Of a DNA stretch of 64,000 nt, positions 39,406 through 51,500 are shown piece after piece. The DNA lies in the NCBI GenBank assembly GCA_014549065.1, contig JACDOX010000061.1:3491710-3555709 (forward strand), given 5' to 3'. This DNA is from Cardinalis cardinalis (Eukaryota; Chordata; Aves; Passeriformes; Cardinalidae). A program made the position numbers and the translations under genes. The notes below the pieces were generated by a model. That model did not search any database. It worked only from the letters and a program-made list of their open reading frames with translations, and had not been told where the DNA came from. Each line of letters starts with the position of its first letter. Position 1 is the first letter of the stretch.

Positions 39406-39815
39406 CACAGAATGATGGATTGTTGGGTTGGAAAAGNCCCCTAAGGTCATGGAGCCCAACCATCACCCAGCACTAAATCCAAGTGTCCCCTCCAAGGATG
39501 GGGACCCAGCCACCGCCCTGGGAATCCTGTTTCAATGCTTAATAACTCTTTCAATGAAGAAANTTTTCNTAATATCCAATCTAAACCTCCCCAGTACAAT
39601 TTGAGGCCATTTACTCTTTTCCCATCACTTGTTAATTTTGAGATTGACCCTACCTGGCTGTGATCTCCTTTCAGGGAGTTGAAGAGAGCAATAAAGCCTC
39701 CCCTGGGCCAAAACAAAACCATCCTCAGCTGCTCCTCTTTACTTTTGGGCTCCAGGCCCTTCCCAGCTCTGTTTTGGCCACACTTCAGCACCTCAATATC
39801 TGTCTTGTAGCTTTC
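39406..39815 (-). mobile_element. CR1 LINE fragment, 3' end, antisense, longest copy
   Basis: About 410 bp of CR1 in reverse complement, the best preserved copy in the window. Readable blocks include TTGGGTTGGAAAAG, GGTCATGGAGCCCAACCATC, CCTGTTTCAATGCTTAATAA, TCTTTCAATGAAGAAA, TAATATCCAATCTAAACCTC, TTTGAGGCCATTTACTCTTT, GGGAGTTGAAGAGAGCAATA, CTCAGCTGCTCCTC, CTCCAGGCCCTTCCCAGCT and CACTTCAGCACCTCAATATC. Similarity stops shortly after CTTGTAG at 39810. The 132-codon minus-strand open frame overlapping it is chance or a decayed remnant; I cannot place it in the reverse transcriptase reading frame. Confidence 0.95.
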
Positions 39816-42800
39816 ACAATATGCAGAGCACGGGGAACTCTGCATTAGGACACTTTTAGAACAGACTTTGAAAGTAAAAAATATTTACACTTTTTAAATT
39901 GCAAATTTTGTTGATGGAGCCTCCTGCAGCTGCTGTGTGTGACAGAGGAGTGTGGAAGCTGGGGGTGTGTCTCTGTTCCTTTGGCTGAAATTCCGGGGGT
40001 TAACAGCTCTGCGTCCTGCAGGGGTCTCTGGCCATTGATTTTTAGTNGTTGCTGTTACAGAAAGTACGAGTGGCATTTAAGAGAGACGAAGCACCATATT
40101 AAAGTTAATGCCTTTGATTTCCTTCAAATCATCTGTAATCCANGTGGACCTGTCATAATTTATACCTGGCCCAGCCAGAGCAATAAGTCTGAAACTGTCA
40201 CGTAATCTGCACCAACACTTGTGCACNAGAGGAATGGCACGTGCTGCTCACTGCAGTTGGTCTCAAGGTATTAATTATTTATCTCTCCTCACCCAGAAGG
40301 CCACCCTGAGCTTGATTGGTCTTTCTCATCATTTCTTTTGCTAGGGGAAAAAATGGGATTAAATACCGGGAGAGGAAGATAACGGAGGGTTTGCTGCCTA
40401 AGATAAATAAAAACCAATTCCTGTTTGTTTCTAAACATGATAAATGTGACCAGGGTTTTTGNTGTTCCCCACTGCCCCCAAAGTCTTGGGGGTCTCCTGA
40501 GGATAATCTTAATAGGATAAAGTGGTCTCTGAAAGGCAATTAGCAAGATTCCTATGAACTGGGCCACGCACGGGCCATGCTCAACCCTCTCCTGATTANT
40601 GCTCATCTTAATTCCATTTCTTGGGATTTATTTACTCATTTCAGGTACAGTGTATTTAGTTCCCCTCACTCTGCTCTGTGGTTTGGAATCACCCTGGTGC
40701 CTTTCNAGTCCCTGCCCAGCTGTACCTGTGAGCAGCCAGCAGCTCCAGGAAGGTGGACAGCAGTGGAATGTGAGTTTAGATCAAAATCCATACAAGGTCT
40801 GGTCAGTTCCGATAATCAAAATAATTAGTGCTGTAATGAAGCTTATGAAAAGGGGATCAGCGAGGAAGACACTGGGCTTTTTAGGATGAAATTCAGCACC
40901 TTGTGTCAGCTCTCCTGATTTTATTTAGAGGAATCATATTTCTTTGGAGGCGTGCAACTCACAGTGTAATAAAGCTCTGGGGAAAGTTCTTCTCTCTTAC
41001 CATATGTCTTGTGTGCTATACTACTAAAACAATTTTTATTTCTTTATTTTTTTAACTCTTTTCTAAGACAGAAATTCAAAAGTTTGTCACTTCTTACCCA
41101 GTCTTCACCCATGTCTGCATTTGGAGAATTCCAGGACAAGCCAGGGTCTGTTTAAGTGTCTCCCAGCAGATACTATTACANATGTTTAATTAATATTGCA
41201 CCTTTACTACTGAACTTCTCTGTTCAGGAAGACTCTACCTCCAGGAGGCTTTTAAACACATTTGATGTGCTTCAACACCTTTTGTGAGCTGTGCTTATTT
41301 CTTTTATGTTTATTTCTGTCTTTGGAAATTGGTGCAGTGGGAAAGCGAGGTCCCTGCCACCCACCTGCTTCCTTGAGCTCAAACTCTCCAGCACCAGCCC
41401 ACCTACAGACCAGAAATAAGCAAACAAACAGCTCTGACCAGAAGGTTTCAGCAATCAGCATGTCCCTCTTGTTCTAAAATTAAATGAGATGCAGANCCTG
41501 TCTCAAAACAGCCTGTTTGAGGGGTAATGGGGAGGGGAGGTCCATTATTGAAATTGCATCCTATTTACACCACATACAGCAGCATCCTGTAGCGGGTGAA
41601 TGTTCTGACTGCCAGAAGTAATATGACCTCTGAGGCAGGGAATATCTTCCTACATCTATTCTCAGTTAGTGAGAATCTTAGCAGACCAATGCTGGAAATA
41701 AATGGAGATTAGTAAGTTTTCCTGGTTTTATACAGTACATCATAAAACGTTGAAAATATTAAAACAATTCAATATGTTCCTGGAAGATAAACATGAATAG
41801 GGCAGGGGAGGGTTTGGAGTTTGGGGTAGTGAAATTTCTCAGGGTGGTTTGGGGACACTTTGTTGTGCACAGGCTGTTGCTGCCAAGCAGGAACCTGATG
41901 CTGAAGGGATCTTTACAGCCAGATGGTCACTTTGAGCTCCTCACTCCAGAATAGTTGTGGGTCAGAGCTGGAGTTGTGGGACTGGCTGGAGTCACTGTCA
42001 GCACCTGCTGACNGATTCCTTTATGGGCTCCCCCAGGATCTTTGCAGTGTTTTCTACTTGGAATTGCTTTTGTTTAGCTGGTTGCACTGTGTATTGATCT
42101 TGAGCTGCCAGCTGATTTACAGGCAGCATTCACCCAGCACAGTGTGTACACGGTGAGCAGAGGAAACAGGAATTCACCAAGTCCTGCCCGTGGTGCTCAT
42201 CAGTGCCCTGCAGCCACTTTTATTGTGGTGCTAAAGGGAGAGTGCCCGGGACTGCTCGATGGCCCNCGGGCTGCCCGTGCCCAAATATCCATTTTCTCAC
42301 TCTCAAAACCAGAGTGGCTGCCTGCAAACTGCTCCCTGTGCACGATCCTGGACCCCTGGAAGCAGGGCTGGGAGTGCAGTTAGGCTGCCACAAGGAAGCA
42401 CAAATGGGAAAGGGAAGGAGCTGCACCAAATGGCATTGAGGGTGCAGCTCTGGGCAGCAGGTACCAGATGGAGCAGCTTTACCTTGAGCATTCAACAGGG
42501 AGGGAAAATTTAGGAGCTGGAAAAAAGTGCTTAGCACTGTTGGAAGTGCATATGATAAAGGAGTTAAGATCCTAAAAAAGCACTGCTTTTCCCTGGTCTT
42601 GCTTACTGCACANTGTACGTATCTACTTCTAGTTAAGTCACTGAGGCTGCTGGCAATCTTAGGAGGAAAACATATGCTTGTGTGAAATGCTGACTGGAAG
42701 TTTAGCTAATGATCTATTCAGCTCTGGGTGCCATACACAGATCATGAAACATTTACTTCCAATAATTAGCTGTTTTGTAGTTTGGGGCTTTTTATTTTTT

Positions 42801-45800
42801 ATTCCTTTTTGTTCTTTTTTAATCCTACTCAGGCATATTGACAAACATGGCTTTTTGCTCTGCTCTTGGAGAAAGTTGCAGCTGCAAAGGTCCCTTGAGT
42901 TATGCCAATCACTTGCAGATGTTCTTCTGAAAGCAAAAATTAAATAGAATTTCTTGATACCAATAAATTAAAGGAAAATATTAGACTGCAATCTCTAAAA
43001 ATGTGTGCTCTGGTCACAATGCATCAAATACTGCTAATATAACGATGACCTTTTAAAGGAAAACACATTATGCTGGAGCTGTCTTTGTATTAAACCTGTG
43101 GAATGCTGGTATGCAAAAGTCAAGCTATTAAACANTGGGAGAAATGGAGTGGAAATAATATATTTTGCCTTTGTCTGCTGTTCTGATAGGCACATTCTTT
43201 TTTTTTCCTGTCTTCAGTCATGCTCTTATTGAAACCATAAAACACAGAGATGGATCAAATACATGATAACATTTTGGAACATTATATCCTGCTGCATTTT
43301 GATGAGTTGGATCAAAATCACAATGACCAAAAGCTGTTGTTCAATAGCAAAAATGAGCAGAACTGCAGAGGAAGATAAGCGGGGTCCTAGTCTACCCTCA
43401 TCATGGTCAGAGCATTAAAAAATGAGAGGCACTTGCTCAGAGCTAAGAAAATTTCCATTTACTCCTCAGAAGCTCAGATTGAGTTGTTATTGTGAGGAGT
43501 AAGTCATTTGAGGAGTTATTTTAGCAGAGATCCCTGAAAGGTGTTAAAGTACTTTAGGTGATCTGTACCCAGATATTCTCCTGTCCATTGCAGAGATGTG
43601 GAATCAGAGCTCTTTCTTTACAAGTGTGTTCTGGGGTTGATTAAACTCACATTTGCAAGATATTAAGTACCTGCAGGTGCTGAGTCAATTCCAGTCATGT
43701 TCCAGATACTTGCTGGAGAAATAGGATTTAATTTCTAAGGCTGTTTTTCCAAAATCTTTTCTACCAGTTTATCCACTTGGAAAATTTGGTTTTTAAATTT
43801 TTCTTTTGTCTGCAGAAAAAAGAAACAAAACCTCATTCTATTTGGCTCTTTCTTAATAGAATGGGCACAGAAAAACAGAACTAAAATGTCTTTGAGCTTT
43901 AAGAAGCGCTATTTAAGAGAAGAAGGCTTTGCTTCTCAGCCTGGAGATGACANAACTGTGACCTGCTTTACTTTGGTGGGAGGAATATAAGATTTTACAA
44001 GTTGGATACAGCTGTTCTCCAAACACCAATTTTGAGTTTTGATCCCAGTGAAACTCAGAGCTGGGTTGGACTCTGTGGTGGTTACAACCAGAAGCAGGTG
44101 CCCAGGCCTTGGCACTGGTGGAGGAATTTCCCATTCCTTGGTGTGTGTGTGTGCTGGAATGCTCTCTGCAGAGCCAGCAGGGAGGAGAATCTGCTTCCTG
44201 AGCTCAGCAGGTCTCTCAGTGCCACACCACTTGCAAGGGGCTCTGAGGCAGCACAGGGAATGGGAGATGTGNTGTGTTTGCACAGGGAGTTAAATAAACA
44301 TCTCACACTGTTATAATTTTCTGGTTTTCCCATTGTATAAACAGCTGCTGGTAGCTTGTCAATCACCTTCTCCATTAGTGCTACTAATTGCATAGGGAAA
44401 CACTAAAAAACAGCTAAAAAAAGTTTCAAGGCTGATAGCAGAGAAGTCAAAAGGTTCTCAAACATTGTGTTTATCTCCTCTTGAGATAAAGGTTTTTCAG
44501 AAGGCCCTGAACCTGGAGGATCAAAGGGAGCATTTTGTTTGTAATGAGTACCCATCAGTGCCTCCTTTAATTACCATTCTTGTTGGTGTCTATTAACAAA
44601 AACCCACCAGGCTCTGCAGCAGAAAACATTAATTTACGAGTAATGGACAATGTTGTGTGAAATACATTGCTGGATATAAATCACTCAGTGTTTGAAGACT
44701 TAGACCAAAGTCATGTGTAGAATATTCTGTGTTCCTCCCTCCAGCCAATGCTAATTAAAAGCAGTGCTTTGCCACTGTAGTCAGCAGGAGATGTTGAATC
44801 CCTTCCTTTGAAAATGAGCCCCTTCCTTGGGCTGCTCCCTTCCAAAGGCTCCCAGCCTCTCTTCCAGCTTGGTGTGTCTGGAGAACTCCTTTGAAATTTG
44901 TTCTCTAGAGCCCTTTTCATATTTACAGCCCTCAAACCTCCAAAAACTCCTGAGCAAACTCTTACTTTTCACATCCCAATGAAGCCTCTCAGCATTGTTT
45001 AATCGCCTCGGGGTGATTCCGTGGATCCCGTGGTAGCTGCTAGTGAGCCCAAACTGACCACTGTGATTAGCAACATTTCAGGTCAGAGCTATTGTTTGTG
45101 TGCCTGGCAGTGGATTTGAGCACATATGGCCATGCCAGCATGTGCCAGGCGTGTTTCTGGCAGGTTCCTCATGTGAGGATCAGCAGTATTGATGCTCTGA
45201 GCAGTCAGAGCTGCTGGAGATGAGCAAGGCTGTTGTCCTTGCCTGGCAAGGATATTTAGCATGTGAGTAGCCTTGGCCAACTGAACTTTCCTGGGCTGCA
45301 GTGTGTGCTCAGCAGGCCCTGACCCATGTATTAATAAGTTTAAAAGCTTGTAGCAATTTTTAAAAGCTGATCTGTGTTTGTAAGGTTAAGGCTGAACTAG
45401 CTGCAGTATAGAAGCAGTGAATTACAGTGAAACACTGTGTAATTCTTGCTCTGTCAACAGCTGAATTTGCTGACCAAACCTCTTGATCAGTCATTACAAG
45501 TGGGCAAAGTTTAAGTGCCCTTTGCCCATTCATGAGTCTGTTCTGCAATTCTCAAAAGTCANTCTTTCTCCTGGAGGATTCTCTATCGTTACTCTCTGTA
45601 AATTTGGCACTATCTGAGCCAGTGTTTAATTTGGAATCTCTGTGAGTGAGAGTTGCCTTCTGTGCCTGACTGCATTGTTTGCATNTGAGGGCTCTTTTTC
45701 CACTCAGGGTGTAGAACTCTCAATAATTCTCTCTTCCCTTAGAAATCTCATACAAGATAAACTGCTCTTGCTGGTTTGACTTTTTTAACCAAAACCCCCC

Positions 45801-48521
45801 TTTGGTGCGTGTTTGCAAACCGATGAGTGGAATGTTCAGCATTTCTTGTTCTCATTTCCTTTCGAAGCTTAGGAAAACTAAATCAAGTTTCAAAGCATCC
45901 ATTTGTTTTCTGACCTCTGTGAGGTGTTTGCCATCTGTGGTAACTCTGGCCACCTCAGAGCAGGGAGACACAAACTCGAGGTCAGCAGAACTGAAGGNGA
46001 AGGTTTTGTAAGGTTTTTCTGTCTCAATTGGCACTTTATTTCAAAGCACACAGGGAAGAACTGCTGACATGGAACATGTAACAAAATTTCAAAGCCACCA
46101 AGAATGTTTTTTATCNATTTTTCTTTTATTTTGAAGAATCATAGTAATTATCTGTCAGGCTTAAACTGAGTTTTGTTCTAAAGGATGATGTTAAGAGTGC
46201 TGGATATTTGGAGGGAGAAAAAATAGACTTAGTAGCAGCTCAAAGATGTGTTTCTAATCCAGAGAGCTTTTTCCTATCAATACAATCTCTTGTGCACCAT
46301 CTTAATTATTTCATCATTTATCCTCATTAAAAGTTAGCCAGTTCCAGAAATTATTACNGTACATCAGGAAATTTTATTTTATGGATACTGCAAACCTTTC
46401 AAGAATTACTTTCCTCTCTAGAAGAGTAAATTACTTTCCTCTGTCTTCCTCAGGTACTGAGATGTTTATTGCACTTATGAGAATGCTAAATTCTACATTT
46501 CTAAATTTCAGATCGTGGTAAATGTCCCNGCCCCTCTGGAGCTTTTGAATAGTATTAACCTTAAAAAAAAACCCCACCAACCAAACATCAGCATTTAAAG
46601 TTTTGATGGAAAAACAATTCTGTAAAATATTCCTATATGATTCATGATTAGAGTCTGCTATTATTCAAGTTATGTACCTTAATGGACTTAATATAGGTGG
46701 AAAAAAAGGCATGTACAGTGAAGGTTGCCCAAGTATTTGCATTCAACTTTTTAGTTTTCTTAATCTCTCATATCTGAGACATTTTTCCTCAGTTGTTGGA
46801 AACAGTATCAAGCAGTTGTCTGTAATTTTATTGAGTTTCAATTTTATTTTATCTTAGGAAAAAAATCAACCAAAACAAGCAAGACAGTTTTCAACTCAGA
46901 AAGGAAAACAGGTATTTTTATATGCAGCAGGAAGAAGAATGCCCATTTTCTTGCTGTAAAAACAAATTTNGTGCAGCTCACAGTTCAAGGTGTGTAGGAG
47001 GACAGCTGAAATTCAGTAACACAGAATTACTCATTGTTAGGAAATGTTTTTATTTGTGTGAAAATTNGGTTTGATTTGGTAGGAGTAGAGGACTTTGTTT
47101 AAATAAATAAAATAGTATATTCTGTGTGTTTGCTTTATTGGNCAGTGTGAGCTGAGCCTTCTTGAGGCTTCAGTACTTTTATAAGATGAAGGCTCAGGCA
47201 AAACCACTTTATTTTCTTCATATGTGACATGATATCTGTCCCAAAAGTGCGTCTTGAGTTCTTCTCTGTCAATAATGTAGGATTCTAAAATAGAAAATTC
47301 TCTATTAAGTGAAGAGTAAATTCTTCCAATGAAAATGCAAAATGCCAAAGTTAAGTTTACATGAAAACTCAGCTTTTTTCCCCTGTTGAAATGTTCTGTA
47401 ATTGCACAGCTCCATCCTATTTGTCAGTTGAACTTTCTTACTTATGTTTTCTTTTGAGAACTCAGCAGAATTAGTGTCCATGAAATTAATTTATATCTTA
47501 GAAGCCTTTTAGAAGGTTGCAGGAAAAAATGTTGCCACTGTGTTGCTGTGAAATCATTCTAAGTAATTGTGCTAAATTGTATTAAAAGGCTCCAGGACAG
47601 AGAACACTGAGCAGAAGGATAAAGGTCATGGTTAATATTTCCTCTGCAATTCAAGTGAGGCAATCTGACATTGCACAGTCAACTGAAAGGCACTCTTTGC
47701 AACCAAATAGTTGGGAGTGAATTCCAGAATTTTGGCTGTTTATTCCAAGGCATTCTTTGAGGGGCAGTTTGTCCAGGNAGCCCATTCCTCTTCATCCTTA
47801 CTCACCTGGGGCGTGGAGTGGAAGGGGATAAAAGGAAACACTGCAGATGTGCTAATCTAGAGGCTTTGTGTGTCATAAAATTGCTTTTAGAAAAGATGCT
47901 TGTGACTGGACCAGCAGCACCTTCACTGCTCCCACACAGTGGCTTTTCTTGGCACATCATTTTCCTATTTGTAGTTTTCCAGCACATGTTGAGTTTTGGG
48001 TGTGATGAGTGCTTTGGCCTTTCAGCTGGATTGCTGAGGAGGAAGATGGACNCAAACCAGAGGAGAGACCTGCCTGAGAGGCAGCAGGAGAGCAGAGAGT
48101 GTGAGACTCTGGGAGCACTGAGAAAGCAGGCTGGAATGTGGTGCCTCCTGGAGGAATCTGGTGATAAAGAATTCTGTGTCAGAAACACAGAGCATTCTGC
48201 CTGTGTATCACAGGGCAGAAATCAACCCAGCACAACTCACTGAAGAGAAGGGATGGGTTGAACATGCAGGTAAAACAATGTGTGCTGGCTTATGGACCTT
48301 TGAGGGTTTTGGATTACAAGACAACATAAATTCCAAAAGCACTGTAGCTGCTGCTAGACCATGCACCCATCTGACCTGGAAAGGAAGGGGATGCCAACAG
48401 CATGATCTTTGTTTTCTGAAGGGAATTGGGGAGTTAGAGGAACAGTGTTGCCTGGAATGCCTTGCACATTAGAACAGCTAACATGTTCTGGGGTACTCTC
48501 TCAGCAATTTGAGAAAGAGAT
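39816..48521. other. Unique intronic sequence, no gene seen
   Basis: No gene or large repeat recognised. The stretch at about 40230-40620 retains several CpGs and homeodomain-like and GATA-like cores and could be conserved. A GC-richer patch with overlapping open frames on both strands lies at about 42170-42500; the frames match nothing. A short GTGTGTGTGTG run occurs near 44141-44152. The overlapping plus-strand (47818-48243) and minus-strand (47802-48188) open frames are judged non-coding. Confidence 0.5.
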
Positions 48522-48593
48522 AAACCCAGTGATGGTTAAGGGTTATAGAGTGAGTCCAAACCCAGTGATGGTTAAGGGTTATAGAGTGAGTCC
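48522..48593. repeat. Perfect two-copy 36-bp tandem duplication
   Basis: Two identical 36-bp units (48522-48557 and 48558-48593), each beginning AAACCCAGTGATGG and ending TGAGTCC. The absence of any difference suggests a recent event. Because 36 is a multiple of three, the open frame crossing it repeats the peptide NPVMVKGYRVSP, which should not be read as a protein repeat. Confidence 0.95.
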
Positions 48594-51500
48594 AAGCTAA
48601 AGAGAGAATGTGGCAGAGACGTGGGAATCTGGCCTTCATGGCACAGGAGGAATGGGAATGGACAACTCTGGGGGAACTTGTCAGGGGTCAGAATCCCATT
48701 TTGCCATAGAAGGAAGAAAAGCTNCAATGTGCAGTAATTGAAAAGGGATTCTGCTGGAGGAGGAGGATGATGATGAGAAATGTTCTGTCATATCCCAAGC
48801 ATTCCAATGGCTGTGTACCACAAACAAATGCCAAAATCCAACCAGGCCACTGGATCAAATCCTGATCTGCTGCTGGGACAGCAGGGACAGCCCAGCAGCT
48901 CTGCAGTGCAGAATTTCTCATACTTGGGAAACAACTCTTGAGAATGCATGGCAAAATCATTCCAAGGCCAGTGCATGGATTAAGTGCAGTTATTAAAAGG
49001 ATTGAGAGATTCTCAAGGGTGAGCAAAGTTGGGAAACTTGTGGGACAGAGAAGGGAAGTGTCCTGCATTTCAGAGTGACACAGGCAGGAGTCAGCTCTCT
49101 GGAACAAGGAGCTCAGCCTGCACTGAGGCACAGAGAGCAGCAGGGCTCGCTGAGCAGTGTCTGCTGCANGCAGCCCTCTGCAGATGGGTCTCTATAAAAT
49201 ACTTAATGGGGGCGGGCACAGAACTAATCTGGAGGAATTGTAAAACTGGGAACCGAGCTCCTGAGTTTCAGATTGTTGTATTTTGTTTTAACACCCATTC
49301 CTACCTTGTTTTTTCTCCTTAATTGCTGTTTCCAATACTGAAGGCAATTATATTCACAGATTTACTTTTTATTTGCAAAGAGTTTGAATGTACACTGTGC
49401 ATATTAAACAGTCACCACAGTGAATTTTTGACAAAAGAGATGATTGTGAACATGATGCAGGGTTTTTTTCAGCTCAGTTGTGTTGGATTAGAGCTTAATA
49501 TCTTATTTCTTTGTGTTTATTTTAAGATTCATTCTTTAATCCCATTTTCATGGAGTAGATTTTCTTTCTTGCAGCTTTTTCTNTTTTCTCTGTCCATCAC
49601 CTTTGCTGCAGATCTGAACCACACTTTTAATATTTCTGNTTAGACTGACTCTTATTAGTTCAAAGCAGAGCTACATATTTTAAATTGATCAAGGTTTCTG
49701 AAGCAATTATAACAACTGCTTTTGGAAGACACAGTTGCAGTTTTCATTTTGATACTATATGAAAGTGTGTTTCTTCAAAGCTACCAATGTAAGCTAGTAA
49801 GAGGCAGCTGGTAATTATTCTCTAATAAACAGAGTAAGAAGTACATGAAAAACCTTAGGGGAAACATACACTGCTTGCAGAGCAATTAATAAAAATCTCA
49901 GGACACTTAAAAGAAAATTCAGCCTGAGAATATGTATGCATTTGGCTGTGAATTTGAGTCCGTTCCAAATTAACAGGTCTGTTGTGATCAAATTTGTTAT
50001 TTGTTTACCAACACCCTTTTGCTTGTTATCATTGAACAGACTTTAGGAGATAGATTTTATTCTTAATCAACTCTTAATTTTATTTATAAAATCTTTTCAG
50101 CTTCCANTATCTGCTGTCTCTAAAGCCCAAATAATCAAAGTTTTGTTATATTAATTCCCTCTCTATTTTAACTTGTTTTGCTTGTAAATATTTGAACATG
50201 GATACAACTTCATGGATCTCCATTAAATAACCAAACAGCTCCAAACAACTGGCAAAATTCCTGTCCTTATGAATGATTTGTTTGTGCATTATGCCTCTTG
50301 GTTTTCCTGGCATATTATTACCTTTTCTGACTTCATTATGCTAAATCAAAGGTGTTTATTGAAAGCTGGAAAGACAAAAGTGTGGCCACTGGAGACCATG
50401 AGAAAAGAGCAGAGGAAGTGTTTGTCATCNAAGAGCCACATTTGTGGTTGCACTCAGGCTGCAAGGACCTTGTGTTTGCCAGGTTAAGGCCAGGTTCAGA
50501 AGAAAAACTGGAACTAAACCAGGACCTGAGCAGGAGGGAGGCACAGGGNGTTTATCTCAGCTCATCTCAGAGTTTATCTGCCTCCCCTGAATTTCCTTCT
50601 GGGTGGCAAAGCCCTGACAAGCTTCAAGGTTGCCCTGTCAAAGCAGCAGGTTTGGCACTTTGTAGGGCAGAGATGGAGTAANTGGGTTGGGTGAAATGTG
50701 TCCCAAGAGCAGGAAAAGACAAAATGAGAGGAGGAAAAGCATAACTCAAACTTCCATTAAATTAATCTTTTCTCTTCAGTGGAAGAATGAAAAATTTGCT
50801 TTGAAGAGTTTATCTCTGTGACATCAACAAATGTAGTCTGCCATCACCTTCTGAGTGGAGAATTGTTATGAACCTCAAATCTGTTGGACTTGGACCAAAC
50901 TCTGGAGTCCTTTCTTAAAAGGGTGAAAGGTGTTAAAAATGCAGAGTTCATCCCCTGATAAAACTGCAAGTTGTGGGTTTGCCATTAAAATGTGTCATTG
51001 TGGTTTTGTCATTTCAATCCAACTCATCCATCTTGTAGCTTTGCNTAGCTTTGTATTAATGCTCTTTTAGGTAGGCTGCCTTGCCAGGGATTATATTGCA
51101 TTCTTTTGTAAGTTATTGTGTCACAGGCACTAAAATTGTGATTAATCAGGAGAGTGTATATTTTTTGGAAAGGTGTTGGATGTCTCCTTATTGAGACACA
51201 AGCTTCCCATGTGCTCCTAATTTTCTCTCTGCACCTGANGGCGTAAGTGAGACTTTAGCCATTGGTACTGAGGAAATAAAAAATCAATAAAAGAAGTGTA
51301 CAGATTTCTTTAGAATTTATTTGGGATTCCAAATTGAGATACACCAGAACACTGTATGTGATTGTGATATCAATGGAGAAAATGTGGGTACTGTCAGAGA
51401 GTGATTTGAGCCTTCCTGAGAGCCACAGCCATCATCTCTGGAGGAACCTTGAGCTGAGTCCCTGTTGAAGTGTTTTATAAGCCAGAATTAAGTGGAAAAC

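Noticed and set aside
48522..48593. Repeated peptide NPVMVKGYRVSP as a protein repeat
   Set aside because: It is the translation of a perfect 36-bp DNA duplication in non-coding sequence.
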